From NCBI GenBank assembly GCA_015493615.1, contig WGCV01000022.1, forward strand, positions 80,001 through 141,733: a DNA stretch of 61,733 nt. The letters run 5' to 3'. The translations under genes and the position numbers were made by a program. The stretch comes from Melioribacteraceae bacterium (GTDB taxonomy: Bacteria > Bacteroidota > Ignavibacteria > Ignavibacteriales > Melioribacteraceae). Shown here piece after piece: positions 9,951 to 19,215 of the stretch. How positions within the stretch are numbered: position 1 is the stretch's first letter; the number at the start of each line of letters is the position of its first letter. Below the pieces are notes generated by a model. The model searched no databases. It was not told where the DNA came from and saw only the letters and a list, made by a program, of their open reading frames with translations.

Positions 9951-11176
9951 CTCGAACATCCAAAATATTTTTTTTGCTCCTGTTTTTTTTCGCTGCGATA
10001 AGCGGTCAAACCGTGCGGCAGATAAAGTCGAAAAACAAAGAGCTTACCAAAATTCGGGAAGAAATCAGTCGGCTCGAAAAAGATGTGAGAAAATTGTCCT
10101 TGAGAGAAAAATCAGCCGGAGCGGAACTTGAGAATATCGAAAAACAGATTTTTCTGGTTGAAAGATTAATCGAAAAAACGAACCGGCAAATTAAGAGAAC
10201 TAAAATCCGCGTATCAGAACTGGGGAACTCAATCGACGGATTGGAGAAAGAGAAAAAAAGAATAAATGCGGCTCTTAATCAATATGCCGTATGGCTTTAT
10301 GAATCGCGGGATGTCGGACTTCTTGATTTCCTCCTCGATTCCAAATCCTTTAATGAAGCGTACGATAAAGTTTATTACTTCATCTTCTTTAACCGTTCAG
10401 TTAAGGAAAAAATCAAAAAACTGAATAATATTAAATCAGAATTGCAAGTGAAAAAATCTCGGTTAACAGAGAAAGAAAGGACGCTGAAAACGCTTGTCGC
10501 TGCAAACAAAAAAACAGCGTCAAAATTAAAAAAGAAGTTAACCGAACAAAAAACGATGCTCGCGGAAATCAGAAAAAACAAAAAGCGGAAAGCCGCTCTC
10601 GTTGCGAGGAAGAGGAGAAGCGCAAAGGAAATCGCCGGATTAATCAATAATTTGATTAAGAAAGAAAAGGAGCTTGAAGAAGCCAAACGGAAAGAGAAAC
10701 TTGCCGCCGCCCAAAAGATTAAAAAGGAGAAAGCGACGACTGAAAAGAAAAATGTCTATTTCCCGAATGTTAAATTCGGCGTGCTAAAAGGAAAACTGCC
10801 ATGGCCAGTTAAAGGAGGACGAATTGTAAAGAAATTCGGGAAAGTACGAAACAGCAAGCTGAAGACGGTTACCGTTAATTCGGGCATCGATATTAAAACA
10901 GGGCGGGGAAAGCCAGTGCGCGCCGTAGCCGGAGGCGTTGTTTCCACGATTGCTTGGCTTCCCGGTTTCGGAAGCGTAGTGATTGTATCGCACAACAAAA
11001 AGTACAGAACCGTTTACGGACACCTCGGAAACATTAAAGTTGAAGAGGGGGAAAAAGTGAAAGCGGGGGAAGTCCTCGGGAATGTATCGGAAGGCATTGA
11101 AGGCAACATTCTCCATTTTGAAATTTGGAAAGAAAGAAAATATCAAAATCCTCAGAAGTGGTTGGCGAGGAAATAG
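9944..11176 (+). CDS. EnvC-like murein hydrolase activator (degenerate LytM domain)
   Basis: A 410-residue periplasmic protein: signal peptide (cut after AISGQ), a long Lys/Glu-rich coiled coil (about residues 25-245), and a C-terminal LytM/M23 domain (about 285-408). In active M23 enzymes the zinc site is HxxxD plus HxH. Here the first His is Asn (N312, with D316 kept) and the HxH reads I389-L390-H391, while H360 of YGHLG remains. Loss of these residues is what defines EnvC/NlpD-type proteins, which activate amidases rather than cut peptidoglycan. Coiled coil plus inactive LytM fits EnvC. No FtsEX or amidase gene is nearby. Confidence 0.85.
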   Translation: MVARTSKIFFLLLFFFAAISGQTVRQIKSKNKELTKIREEISRLEKDVRKLSLREKSAGAELENIEKQIFLVERLIEKTNRQIKRTKIRVSELGNSIDGLEKEKKRINAALNQYAVWLYESRDVGLLDFLLDSKSFNEAYDKVYYFIFFNRSVKEKIKKLNNIKSELQVKKSRLTEKERTLKTLVAANKKTASKLKKKLTEQKTMLAEIRKNKKRKAALVARKRRSAKEIAGLINNLIKKEKELEEAKRKEKLAAAQKIKKEKATTEKKNVYFPNVKFGVLKGKLPWPVKGGRIVKKFGKVRNSKLKTVTVNSGIDIKTGRGKPVRAVAGGVVSTIAWLPGFGSVVIVSHNKKYRTVYGHLGNIKVEEGEKVKAGEVLGNVSEGIEGNILHFEIWKERKYQNPQKWLARK

Positions 11177-11182
11177 TTTTTT

Positions 11183-12451
11183 ATGAGTTTAATTGCGTCG
11201 ATAAAAAACAATCCTCTTCTTGTGAAGAACTTTTCTTCTCTAACATTACTCCAGTTTTCAAACTATCTTTTCCCTCTGATTACTTTTCCATATCTTGTTC
11301 GGGTTTTAGGGCCTGAAAAATTCGGCTTAATTAACTTTGCCGCGGCGTTTGTGGCGTATTTCAGCGTTTTTACCGATTACGGGTTTAACCTTTCAGCGAC
11401 GCGGGAAATATCAATTCATAGAAAAGATATTGGAAAAGTAAGCTCTCTGTTTTCGAATGTAATGACTACAAAGCTGATTCTATTTTTTACGGGAGCGATT
11501 GTTTTTCTTCCTCTCTTATTTTTAATCCCCAAGTTTTCAGCCGATTACCTGATTTACATGGGAACATATCTATTTGTTTTCGGAAGCGTCCTTTTCCCCA
11601 GTTGGTTTTTTCAGGGAATGGAAGAAATGAAATATATTACGATAATTAACATCGCTGTAAAAACGGTTTGGTTGATTTCTGTCTTCCTCTTTATTAAATC
11701 TTCTGCTGATGCTTTATTACTCGTTTTATTGAATTCTGCTTCATTAATATTAATCGGGGCAATTAGTTTAATTGTGATTAAAACAAAATTTCATATTTTT
11801 TTCAGAAGACCACTTGTTTCGGAGATTACGCGGCAGCTATCGGAAGGATGGTATTACTTTGTTTCCACTGCGTCGATAACGCTCTACACAAACTCAAACA
11901 TTTTCATACTCGGACTTTTTACAAACAACGAAGTTGTAGGATATTTTGCCGCTGCGGATAAACTTCGTATGGCGATACAAGGATTGTTCGGCAATGCCGC
12001 GCAAACCGTTTTCCCCCATTTATCGCTGATGTTTGAGGAATCAAAAATTAAAGCGGTTCGTTTTGTTAAAAAATATCTCCGTTTAAGTCTGCTTGTCGCG
12101 GGTATAGTTACATTAACGGTTTTTATTTTCTCAAAGGAAATTGTTGTAGTGGTTCTCGGACAAAATTATTTGAGTTCGCTGCCGGTTTTTCGTGTTATTC
12201 TTTTCCTCCCAATTATTATATTAGTGAGCAATATTTACGGGATTCAAGTAATGTTAAATCTCGGATATAAAAAGGAGTTCTTCAAAGTAATTTTTTATGC
12301 GGGAATCGGAAATCTGATTTTGTCTTTTGTTTTAGTGCCAAAATATTATGCAATCGGTACGGCTTTTGCGGTAACAATTACTGAGATAATTGTTTCTCTC
12401 GGTATGTGGGCATTTACACAAAAAAAGAAGTTACTGAAGGAAAACGATTAG
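11183..12451 (+). CDS. Polysaccharide flippase (Wzx/MATE-type)
   Basis: A 422-residue integral membrane protein with about 12-14 hydrophobic helices. The N-terminus (NFSSLTLLQFSNYLFPLITF, then PYLVRVLGPEKFGLINFAAA) is typical of the oligosaccharide flippase family, which turns lipid-linked repeat units from the inner to the outer leaflet of the inner membrane. It begins six bases after the EnvC-like gene and opens the polysaccharide cluster. Substrate cannot be told. Confidence in the family is high. Confidence 0.93.
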   Translation: MSLIASIKNNPLLVKNFSSLTLLQFSNYLFPLITFPYLVRVLGPEKFGLINFAAAFVAYFSVFTDYGFNLSATREISIHRKDIGKVSSLFSNVMTTKLILFFTGAIVFLPLLFLIPKFSADYLIYMGTYLFVFGSVLFPSWFFQGMEEMKYITIINIAVKTVWLISVFLFIKSSADALLLVLLNSASLILIGAISLIVIKTKFHIFFRRPLVSEITRQLSEGWYYFVSTASITLYTNSNIFILGLFTNNEVVGYFAAADKLRMAIQGLFGNAAQTVFPHLSLMFEESKIKAVRFVKKYLRLSLLVAGIVTLTVFIFSKEIVVVVLGQNYLSSLPVFRVILFLPIIILVSNIYGIQVMLNLGYKKEFFKVIFYAGIGNLILSFVLVPKYYAIGTAFAVTITEIIVSLGMWAFTQKKKLLKEND

Positions 12452-12479
12452 TTGTGGTTATTAGTTTAAATTAGTCATC

Positions 12480-12564
12480 TTGTAAAACGATTTGACAAAA
12501 TACCCGCCTTTTTGTAAAATGATTTGACAAAACAACTATTTTCTTGTAAAATAGAGTGTCAAAT
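12480..12564 (+). promoter_or_regulatory. Three-copy 32-bp periodic imperfect-palindrome array (putative operator)
   Basis: Three related 21-base sites start at 12480, 12512 and 12544, exactly 32 bases apart. Each opens with TTGTAAAA and ends with a TTTGACAAAA or GTGTCAAAT half, so each is an imperfect inverted repeat (TTGTAAAAT against TTGTCAAAT). Copies 1 and 2 differ by one base; copy 3 is more diverged. The last lies 10 bases before the ATPase start codon, covering its likely promoter and leader. I infer a protein-binding array controlling the ATPase gene. Confidence 0.65.
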
Positions 12565-12574
12565 TGGAATAATT

Positions 12575-13768
12575 ATGGATATTGAAAAAATAATTGAATT
12601 ACATCGACAAGCTCTTTCACTAAACAGCAAATACAAGAAAAAGAGATTTGTTGCTCAAAAAATATTGGAGGATGCCGGGAATCATTTTGTCGGCGTAATA
12701 GGTCCGCGCGGGGTTGGGAAATCGGTATTATTCAGGCAGTTAGCTTCTCTTGACGAAAATTCAATTTACATATCGATTGATTCGGTTGATTTCGAGAATT
12801 TGTTTGAGCTTGTAAAAACCTTGTATGAAACTTACGGGTACAAAAATTACTTCCTCGATGAAATCCATTTTTATAAGGATTATGAAAAAGACTTAAAAAC
12901 TATTTATGATTTTTTAGACGTAAAAGTTTTTTTTACAAGCTCGGTTTCTTTATCTCTTTATGAATCTGCTTACGATTTATCGAGAAGAGTGAAAATATAT
13001 AATATTTTTCCATTTAGTTATCGGGAATATCTTTTTTTTAGGGAAGATAAGAATTTGAATGTATTGAAATTGATTGACATTAAAAATAAAGAATGGAATC
13101 CGGAACATATTAGAAACGGGCATCTTTTTCAAAAATATATTTCCGGCGCTTTGATGCCTTTCTCCCTTGAAGAAGCCGATATTTTGCCAATGATGAAAAA
13201 TATTTTGGATAAAATAATTTTTAAGGATATTCCGTTAGTTGCAAGTTTAAGGATTGAAGAGTTAGATATAATAAAAAAAATTGTCGGATTTATAGGCAAA
13301 TCCCAAATTGACGGAATAAGTTATTCAACCCTTTCCAACAACTTAAAAATTACCAAATACAAGGCGGAACAATATATAAACCTTTTGCAGAAGGCTTTTG
13401 TTGTGAATGTGATTCTCCCGAAAGGGACAAACGTTCTGAAAGAGCCGAAGATAGTATTGGGACTGCCTTTTAGACTGCTTTATAAAGATTACGACGAGGC
13501 AATAGGTGGATTAAGAGAAGATTATTTTGTCGGGTGCGTAAAAATGTCCGGGAAGAAAATTCATTACTTAAAAACAAAAAAGGGAAAAAAAACGCCTGAT
13601 TATTTAGTAGAAGAAAATGGGAAGGAGTATATTGTTGAAGTCGGCGGAAAGGGAAAAGGAATTAGCCAATTTAAAGGAATAGATTTGGAAAAATCAATTA
13701 TTTTCACTGATGCAAATATTGTTGAGGGAATTAAAAGACCATTGTTTCTATCGGGATTTTTAAGTTGA
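12575..13768 (+). CDS. AAA-family ATPase with DUF4143 domain
   Basis: A 397-residue protein of the AAA_14/DUF4143 group, predicted ATPases of unknown role common in Bacteroidota and archaea. Walker A GPRGVGKS lies at 43-50, Walker B YFLDEIH at 92-98, and a sensor-like TSSVSLSLYES near 121. The C-terminal third has the DUF4143 nuclease-like end (KKTPDYLVEENGKEYIVEVGGKGKG). I start at 12575, not 12524: the upstream ATG lies inside a regulatory repeat and its 17 extra residues only translate that repeat. It sits inside the polysaccharide cluster but has no link to it, so it is probably an inserted accessory gene. Confidence 0.85.
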   Translation: MDIEKIIELHRQALSLNSKYKKKRFVAQKILEDAGNHFVGVIGPRGVGKSVLFRQLASLDENSIYISIDSVDFENLFELVKTLYETYGYKNYFLDEIHFYKDYEKDLKTIYDFLDVKVFFTSSVSLSLYESAYDLSRRVKIYNIFPFSYREYLFFREDKNLNVLKLIDIKNKEWNPEHIRNGHLFQKYISGALMPFSLEEADILPMMKNILDKIIFKDIPLVASLRIEELDIIKKIVGFIGKSQIDGISYSTLSNNLKITKYKAEQYINLLQKAFVVNVILPKGTNVLKEPKIVLGLPFRLLYKDYDEAIGGLREDYFVGCVKMSGKKIHYLKTKKGKKTPDYLVEENGKEYIVEVGGKGKGISQFKGIDLEKSIIFTDANIVEGIKRPLFLSGFLS

Positions 13769-13776
13769 AATTAAAT

Positions 13777-14856
13777 ATGAAATACGATTATCTGATTGTC
13801 GGAGCGGGATTTGCCGGAGCGGTAGCGGCGGAAAGATTAGCATCCAAAGGGAACAAAGTTTTAGTGGTTGAAAAGCGTTCGCACATCGGGGGCAATGCGT
13901 ACGATGAATACGACGAACACGGAATTTTAGTCCACCGCTACGGACCTCATATTTTTCATACCAACAGCAAAGATGTGTTTGATTATTTATCGCAATTTAC
14001 AGAGTGGCGGTTTTACGAGCATCGCGTTCTCGCGCAATTAAACGGCGAACTTTATCCCATCCCGATTAACAGAACCACGATAAATAAATTGTACGGTAAA
14101 AATTTCCGGACTGACGAGGAAGTGCGGCGATTTTTTAATTCCGTAAGGAAAAACATTAATACGGTTACAAACTCGGAAGAAAAAATCGTTAGTCAAATTG
14201 GCGAGGATTTGTTTGAAAAATTCTTTAAGCGCTACACAAAAAAGCAGTGGGGAATTGAAGCGAACCAATTATCGCCTTCAGTGTTGGGTCGTATCCCCGT
14301 TAGAACAAACACCGATGATAGATATTTTACGGACAAATATCAGTTTATGCCCAAAGAAGGTTATACTAAAATGTTCGAGCGGATGTTGAATCAAAAAAAT
14401 ATTGAAATTATGTTAAACACAGATTACAAAACAATTGTAAACGATGTTATATTTGACAAAATGATTTACACCGGACCGATTGACTCTTTTTTCGATTATA
14501 AATTCGGTAAGCTGCCATATCGTTCGATTAGGTTTGAGTGGGAACACTTTGATGAGGAATTTCATCTGAAAGCAACTTCGCATAATTTTGTCGGTAACGA
14601 GATCGAATTTACACGCAAAACAGAATATAAATATATGACCGGACAAAAAAGCGGAACGACTACACTCAGTACGGAATATCCGACATCTAAAGGAGATCCC
14701 TATTATCCGATTCCGAATGATGAGAATTATTCGCTTTATCAGAAATACAAAATTGAATCTCAAAAGTTAAAAAATGTTGAATTTATCGGACGTTTAGCGG
14801 AATATAAATATTACAATATGGATCAGGTAGTGGGGAAGGTTTTGTTGTTATGGTAA
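13777..14856 (+). CDS. glf: UDP-galactopyranose mutase
   Basis: A 359-residue flavoprotein converting UDP-galactopyranose to UDP-galactofuranose. The FAD-binding motif GAGFAG is at 9-14, followed by VVEKRSHIGGNAYDEYDEHG and the signature RYGPHIFHT. The KQWGIEANQLSPSVLGRIPV segment and the final YKYYNMDQVVGKVL match the family. ATG 13777 gives the normal MKYDYLIVGAG start; a TTG at 13765 overlapping the upstream stop is less likely. It implies that galactofuranose is part of the surface glycan made by this cluster. Confidence 0.95.
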   Translation: MKYDYLIVGAGFAGAVAAERLASKGNKVLVVEKRSHIGGNAYDEYDEHGILVHRYGPHIFHTNSKDVFDYLSQFTEWRFYEHRVLAQLNGELYPIPINRTTINKLYGKNFRTDEEVRRFFNSVRKNINTVTNSEEKIVSQIGEDLFEKFFKRYTKKQWGIEANQLSPSVLGRIPVRTNTDDRYFTDKYQFMPKEGYTKMFERMLNQKNIEIMLNTDYKTIVNDVIFDKMIYTGPIDSFFDYKFGKLPYRSIRFEWEHFDEEFHLKATSHNFVGNEIEFTRKTEYKYMTGQKSGTTTLSTEYPTSKGDPYYPIPNDENYSLYQKYKIESQKLKNVEFIGRLAEYKYYNMDQVVGKVLLLW

Positions 14857-14890
14857 CTATACGATATAAACGAATAAAATATTTGGAAAT

Positions 14891-14909
14891 TATACGATGA
14901 TGTCGTATA
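14891..14909. repeat. Short perfect inverted repeat before the SGNH gene
   Basis: TATACGA (14891-14897) and TCGTATA (14903-14909) form a perfect seven-base inverted repeat with a five-base loop. A third TATACGA occurs near 14863. It lies in the short gap between glf and the SGNH hydrolase gene and might be an operator or only AT-rich chance. Confidence 0.35.
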
Positions 14910-14942
14910 TCAACATTTATAAGAAAGCAATTATATATTAAT

Positions 14943-16154
14943 ATGAAAAGATTACCAAAAATATTTTTATTTATTGGCTTTTTGGAAATTGTTTCAGGTG
15001 TAATTGTATATCCTAAAATTGCAATATATTGGAGGAATTTGCCCATAATTAATTATTATAAACCAATGATGCAATATTCATATTTTTCAATAATTATTGG
15101 TTCAATAACAGCTTTTTTAGGAATAATTTTTAAAAAAACTAAGAAAGAAATATTAATAAATATTTCTTTCCTTTTTATTTCGTTGTCATTTATTTTTTTA
15201 AGTGACAGGTTATTACTAGCTAAATATGGTTTGGGGCTTTGGGAATATGACTGCGTTTTGCATTATAAACATCGTCCAAATACAACTTTTTCTTGGGGAG
15301 AAAAATTTGAGAACAAATTAATTAAAATAAATTCACAAGGTTATCATGATGATGAGTTTACTTTTAAGAAAAGGAATAATGAATTAAGAATTTTTGTATT
15401 AGGGAATTCAATAACAATGGGGCATGGCGTAACAAAAGAGGAAACTTTCTCTTCTCAATTAGAATTGTTTTCTTCAAAACAGAAAGTAATTAATGTTTTT
15501 AATCTTGGTGTACAAGGATATAGCACTGAACAAGAATTAGAAGTTTTTAAAAGAGAATTAAAATTTAATCCAGACATAGTTTTATTGGAATTTTGTTTAA
15601 ATGATATCACTGAACCGATATATGTTAATAAAGACCTGGGCGGCAGCGGTTTCGATTATCATAGAGTTTTTCAAACCAAAAATAAACTTATTGGCCTTTT
15701 TGTAAATGAAACCGGATTTGGAAGATTTATTTACTGGCAGAAATATAAAAGTGAAATATCTAAGGAAAGAGAAAAGGAATTATTTTCAATCAAACAACTC
15801 TCTATAAATCCTTTTAGTAATGAAAAATTTAAAAAGAGTTGGAATAGAACAAAAAATTCAATTATAGAAATAAAAAAAATTTGCGGTAGAAAAAATATTC
15901 CTTTCATCATTTTAATTTTTCCCTATACATTTCAATTATGGAAATATGATTTGCAAAAACCTCAACAATATCTTAAGAAATTTTTAGCATCTGAGAAAAT
16001 CCATTATATAGATTTTACTGAAGTTTTTGAGAATAATATGACGACAAAAGACATTAAAAAATGTTTTTTAGACGAAGATCATTATACAAAGTTTGGACAC
16101 TCAATTATTGCTAAAACAATTTTTGAGTTTTTAACTAAAAACTCTTTATTATGA
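14943..16154 (+). CDS. Membrane-anchored SGNH/GDSL hydrolase
   Basis: A 403-residue protein with three N-terminal hydrophobic helices (about 6-24, 47-63, 70-88) and a periplasmic SGNH hydrolase domain. Block I is GNSITMG with the nucleophile Ser156; block II glycine is in NLGVQGYS (about 188-194); block III Asn is N220 in CLNDI; block V is D377-E378-D379-H380. All four catalytic elements are kept, so I expect an active esterase, plausibly an O-acetyl esterase or acetyltransferase acting on the glycan. The gene is notably AT-rich. It overlaps the next gene by four bases. Confidence 0.85.
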   Translation: MKRLPKIFLFIGFLEIVSGVIVYPKIAIYWRNLPIINYYKPMMQYSYFSIIIGSITAFLGIIFKKTKKEILINISFLFISLSFIFLSDRLLLAKYGLGLWEYDCVLHYKHRPNTTFSWGEKFENKLIKINSQGYHDDEFTFKKRNNELRIFVLGNSITMGHGVTKEETFSSQLELFSSKQKVINVFNLGVQGYSTEQELEVFKRELKFNPDIVLLEFCLNDITEPIYVNKDLGGSGFDYHRVFQTKNKLIGLFVNETGFGRFIYWQKYKSEISKEREKELFSIKQLSINPFSNEKFKKSWNRTKNSIIEIKKICGRKNIPFIILIFPYTFQLWKYDLQKPQQYLKKFLASEKIHYIDFTEVFENNMTTKDIKKCFLDEDHYTKFGHSIIAKTIFEFLTKNSLL

Positions 16155-17029
16155 ATAACCCGCTAGTTACCGTAAATATTTTATCTTTTAACAGAAGAGA
16201 CGAACTGCGTCATACTTTAACAAAAGTTTTTGAGCAAGATTACAAAAACATTGAAGTAATTGTAGCTGATAACGCTTCTTCGGATGGATCGCCGGAAATG
16301 GTTGAAAAGGAATTCCCGCAAGTAAATTTGGTTCGTTTGAAAAAAAACATAGGTATTGCCGGCTGGAATAAAGGTTTTGAAATTGCTAAAGGGGAGTATG
16401 TTTTGGTTTTGGATGATGATGCTTTTCCCGAAAAAAATACGATAGATTTATGTTTGGGATCTATGCGGAATAAAGCGGAAGTGGCTTGTATTGCAATAAA
16501 TACATTGGATATTAATAAAAAAATAAGAACTAAATGGTTGCCTTCGGAAAATGTTAGAGAGTGTTTTTGGCCTGTTTTTGTCGGTTGTGCGGCGTTTTTT
16601 AGAAAAAATTATTTAGATTCCGAGCCAATGCCGAAAGATTATTTTATTTATCAACATGAATTACCTGTCTCGGCTGATATTTATTTGAATAATTATAAAA
16701 TTTATTTTCACCATAAAATAAAAGCATACCATAATTTTAAATCAGGCAATGTCTATAGTCAATTTTCCGATAAGTATTTATTTAGAAACAATCTTAAGTT
16801 TATATCAAAATATCTACCTGTTTATTTGGCAATTATGTATTGGTTTCAAGCTGTTGCGTTTTTTTTTACGCGTTCAATTAGACGACGGTGGTTTAAAGAT
16901 TATATTGAAATTGTTTTAACAGTCAAACCTTTTATATTAAATAGTAAAAAAATTAGTCTTGATTACTTTTTAATGTTACGTGATAAGCATTATTTTAATT
17001 TACCTTTAATTTCAAAATTAAGCAGATGA
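16151..17029 (+). CDS. Family 2 glycosyltransferase
   Basis: A 292-residue GT-A enzyme. The N-terminus VTVNILSFNRRDEL is the family-2 opening, VIVADNASSDGSPEM follows, and the metal/nucleotide-binding motif is LVLDDDAFP (DDD at 88-90). A hydrophobic stretch near 225-245 may anchor it to the inner membrane. It overlaps both neighbours by four bases (16151-16154, 17026-17029), so it is coupled to the SGNH gene and the next transferase. Sugar specificity unknown. Confidence 0.93.
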   Translation: MNNPLVTVNILSFNRRDELRHTLTKVFEQDYKNIEVIVADNASSDGSPEMVEKEFPQVNLVRLKKNIGIAGWNKGFEIAKGEYVLVLDDDAFPEKNTIDLCLGSMRNKAEVACIAINTLDINKKIRTKWLPSENVRECFWPVFVGCAAFFRKNYLDSEPMPKDYFIYQHELPVSADIYLNNYKIYFHHKIKAYHNFKSGNVYSQFSDKYLFRNNLKFISKYLPVYLAIMYWFQAVAFFFTRSIRRRWFKDYIEIVLTVKPFILNSKKISLDYFLMLRDKHYFNLPLISKLSR

Positions 17030-18084
17030 AAATTCTTTTTTTAGTAAATCAATTACTTAATGTTTGCGGAATAAGTAAGCATTTTTATCATTTACTTAGC
17101 GGATTAAAGGAGTTTTATCCTGAAAACGACTATTTTGTGATATGTGGCGGAGGCGACGCAATTGAAAAATTCGAGAGATTAGGCGTAAAAATATTAGTAA
17201 ATGAGAATATTAGACATGAAACAAGAACTTTAAGAGGGTATTTAAAAGGAACTTACGATATTTATAAATTTGCAAAGCGTAATAAAATAGATATCATTCA
17301 TTCTCACCACCATTATGCCGCAAGTATGGCACAAAAGGCGGTTAAATTTCTAAATAGCAAAACCGTATTTACTAATCACGGTATTTTGCCGAAAATCGGG
17401 TTGCTAAATCATTTTAACGCGGATTATTTTATTGCGATTAACGAGCATATTCGCGAATATTTGTTGGAAAATAAAATTGCTAATTCTCAAAGAATTTCGC
17501 TAATTCGTTTGGGATTCCCAAAGTTCGAATTTGAAAAGAAAAAAAACAAAAAAATTAAAGTAATTTCCGGCGGAAGATTTGTAAAAGAAAAAGGATTTGA
17601 AGACTATATTAAAGCGGTTTCAAAACTTCCTTCCGAAGTTATGGGCAAAGTTGAATTTTATTTAGCTGGTTCTGGTGAAGGAGAAGCAAACTTAAAAAAA
17701 CTTAATTATGAATTAAATGCCGGAATTGAATTTTTAGGAGAAATTGAAGATTTTCAAATTTTTTTAAAATACACTGATATTTTTGTTATGCCAACGCATT
17801 TACCAGAGGGGTTCCCAACAGTTATTATTGAAGCGGGTTTATCGAAAAATTTACTAATTGCATCTAATTTTAGGGGCGCCCAATCTGTTTTATCCAATCA
17901 AGAAGCGTTGATTTTTTCTATTGGAGATGTTGAAACTTTAACGAAATTATTAAGTGACGCAATTAATAATTATGATAAATATATCAATAAAATTGAAAAA
18001 TTGGAAAAATTAATGACGGAAAAGTTCTCCATTGAAGAAATGACTGCTAAAACATATAACTTTTATCAAAGGATTCTGCGGTGA
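17026..18084 (+). CDS. Family 4 glycosyltransferase
   Basis: A 352-residue GT-B enzyme. The N-terminal half ends in IDIIHSHHHYAASMA, and the C-terminal nucleotide-sugar domain holds GGRFVKEKGFEDYIKAV and the E-x7-E motif in PEGFPTVIIEAG, typical of retaining family 4. It probably adds one sugar to the lipid-linked unit at the cytoplasmic face. It overlaps neighbours by four bases on both sides. Confidence 0.93.
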   Translation: MKILFLVNQLLNVCGISKHFYHLLSGLKEFYPENDYFVICGGGDAIEKFERLGVKILVNENIRHETRTLRGYLKGTYDIYKFAKRNKIDIIHSHHHYAASMAQKAVKFLNSKTVFTNHGILPKIGLLNHFNADYFIAINEHIREYLLENKIANSQRISLIRLGFPKFEFEKKKNKKIKVISGGRFVKEKGFEDYIKAVSKLPSEVMGKVEFYLAGSGEGEANLKKLNYELNAGIEFLGEIEDFQIFLKYTDIFVMPTHLPEGFPTVIIEAGLSKNLLIASNFRGAQSVLSNQEALIFSIGDVETLTKLLSDAINNYDKYINKIEKLEKLMTEKFSIEEMTAKTYNFYQRILR

Positions 18085-19211
18085 GACGTAAAATTTTGTT
18101 TTTGTTTTATCGAGAGCCAAGAGTCGACGGATATTATAATACTTACAAACATTATGTTTTCCTGAATGCTTGTAAAGAGAAATTTAACGTAAGATATTTG
18201 ACATATGAGAAAATTGTTGACGGTAAATTAGTAACGCCAAAAGACGCGCCTGGCACAATTAATAAAATAGGAAATTTATTTTTAGGTAAATCTTCAAGGA
18301 TTACACATTATCAGAGTAAAAGTTTTTTCCGTGAGTATTTGAGTATTCTAAATGAGTTTAATCCAGATATTATTTATGTTGAACATGTTGTTATGATGCA
18401 GTTTATTTTAAGAAAAACGAACGGCGCGAAAATTGTTTTTTACGATGATGAAAGCGTTCTGTTTCAAAAAAGCATTGGTCTTTTACACGGACTAAAAGAG
18501 CAAGTTAAAAATTTTAATCTTGAAAAACTTGAATATCAAGGCTTAAAAAGTTCCAATTTAATATTGACAATTACCGACGAAGAAAGAGATTTCTTAAAAA
18601 ATTTAACTAATAATCGTGTTGTAACCGTATCTTGGCCAATTGATTTGAGCAAATACAGTTATAGTTTTAATCCGTATAATGATAAAAGATTTAACATTTT
18701 GTTTGTAGGTAATTTTTCTCATTACCCAAATCGTGAAGCCGCGAAAATAATTGTCAAAGAGATTTTCCCTAAATTTAAGAATAACAAAAAAACTGTATTC
18801 ACAATTGTTGGCATTAATACTCAAAGAATAAAAAATATTTTGCCGAAGGGAATAATTGTATTTGAAAATGTTCCGGATGTTAAACCTTTTTTGGAGAGAG
18901 CGGATTTATTCATCGCGCCGATATTTTCCGGCAGTGGAATGAGAATAAAAATTTTAGAAGCGGCAGCTATCGGCGTGCCGTTATTAATATCTGAAACTGC
19001 TAATTTCGGTTTTAATTTTGAAAACAATAAAGAATGTATTATTGCTGAAAACAAAAATGAATTTGCTTTCATGATCGAAAAGATTATTAATAAGTCTAAA
19101 AAAGAAATGAGAGAAATATCATTAAATGCACGAAAAATAATTGAATTAAATTTTTCGAGAGAAGTTATTGGGAAGAAATTTATAAATTATTTGGAGGAAC
19201 TTTTTGATTAA
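18081..19211 (+). CDS. Glycosyltransferase (GT4-like, Glyco_trans_1_4)
   Basis: A 376-residue GT-B enzyme. The C-terminal half carries FNILFVGNFSHYPNREAAK and the GSGMRIKILEAAAIGVPLL motif that places the phospho-binding Gly and conserved Glu of family 4. The N-terminal half (DIIYVEHVVMMQFI) is the acceptor domain. Gene composition is AT-rich like the neighbours. It overlaps the previous gene by four bases and ends five bases before the truncated transferase. Confidence 0.9.
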   Translation: MRRKILFLFYREPRVDGYYNTYKHYVFLNACKEKFNVRYLTYEKIVDGKLVTPKDAPGTINKIGNLFLGKSSRITHYQSKSFFREYLSILNEFNPDIIYVEHVVMMQFILRKTNGAKIVFYDDESVLFQKSIGLLHGLKEQVKNFNLEKLEYQGLKSSNLILTITDEERDFLKNLTNNRVVTVSWPIDLSKYSYSFNPYNDKRFNILFVGNFSHYPNREAAKIIVKEIFPKFKNNKKTVFTIVGINTQRIKNILPKGIIVFENVPDVKPFLERADLFIAPIFSGSGMRIKILEAAAIGVPLLISETANFGFNFENNKECIIAENKNEFAFMIEKIINKSKKEMREISLNARKIIELNFSREVIGKKFINYLEELFD

Positions 19212-19215
19212 TTGA

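Noticed and set aside
12524-12574. Upstream start for the DUF4143 ATPase
   Set aside because: The extra 17 codons translate repeat copies 2-3 and have no ribosome site; ATG 12575 gives a normal N-terminus.
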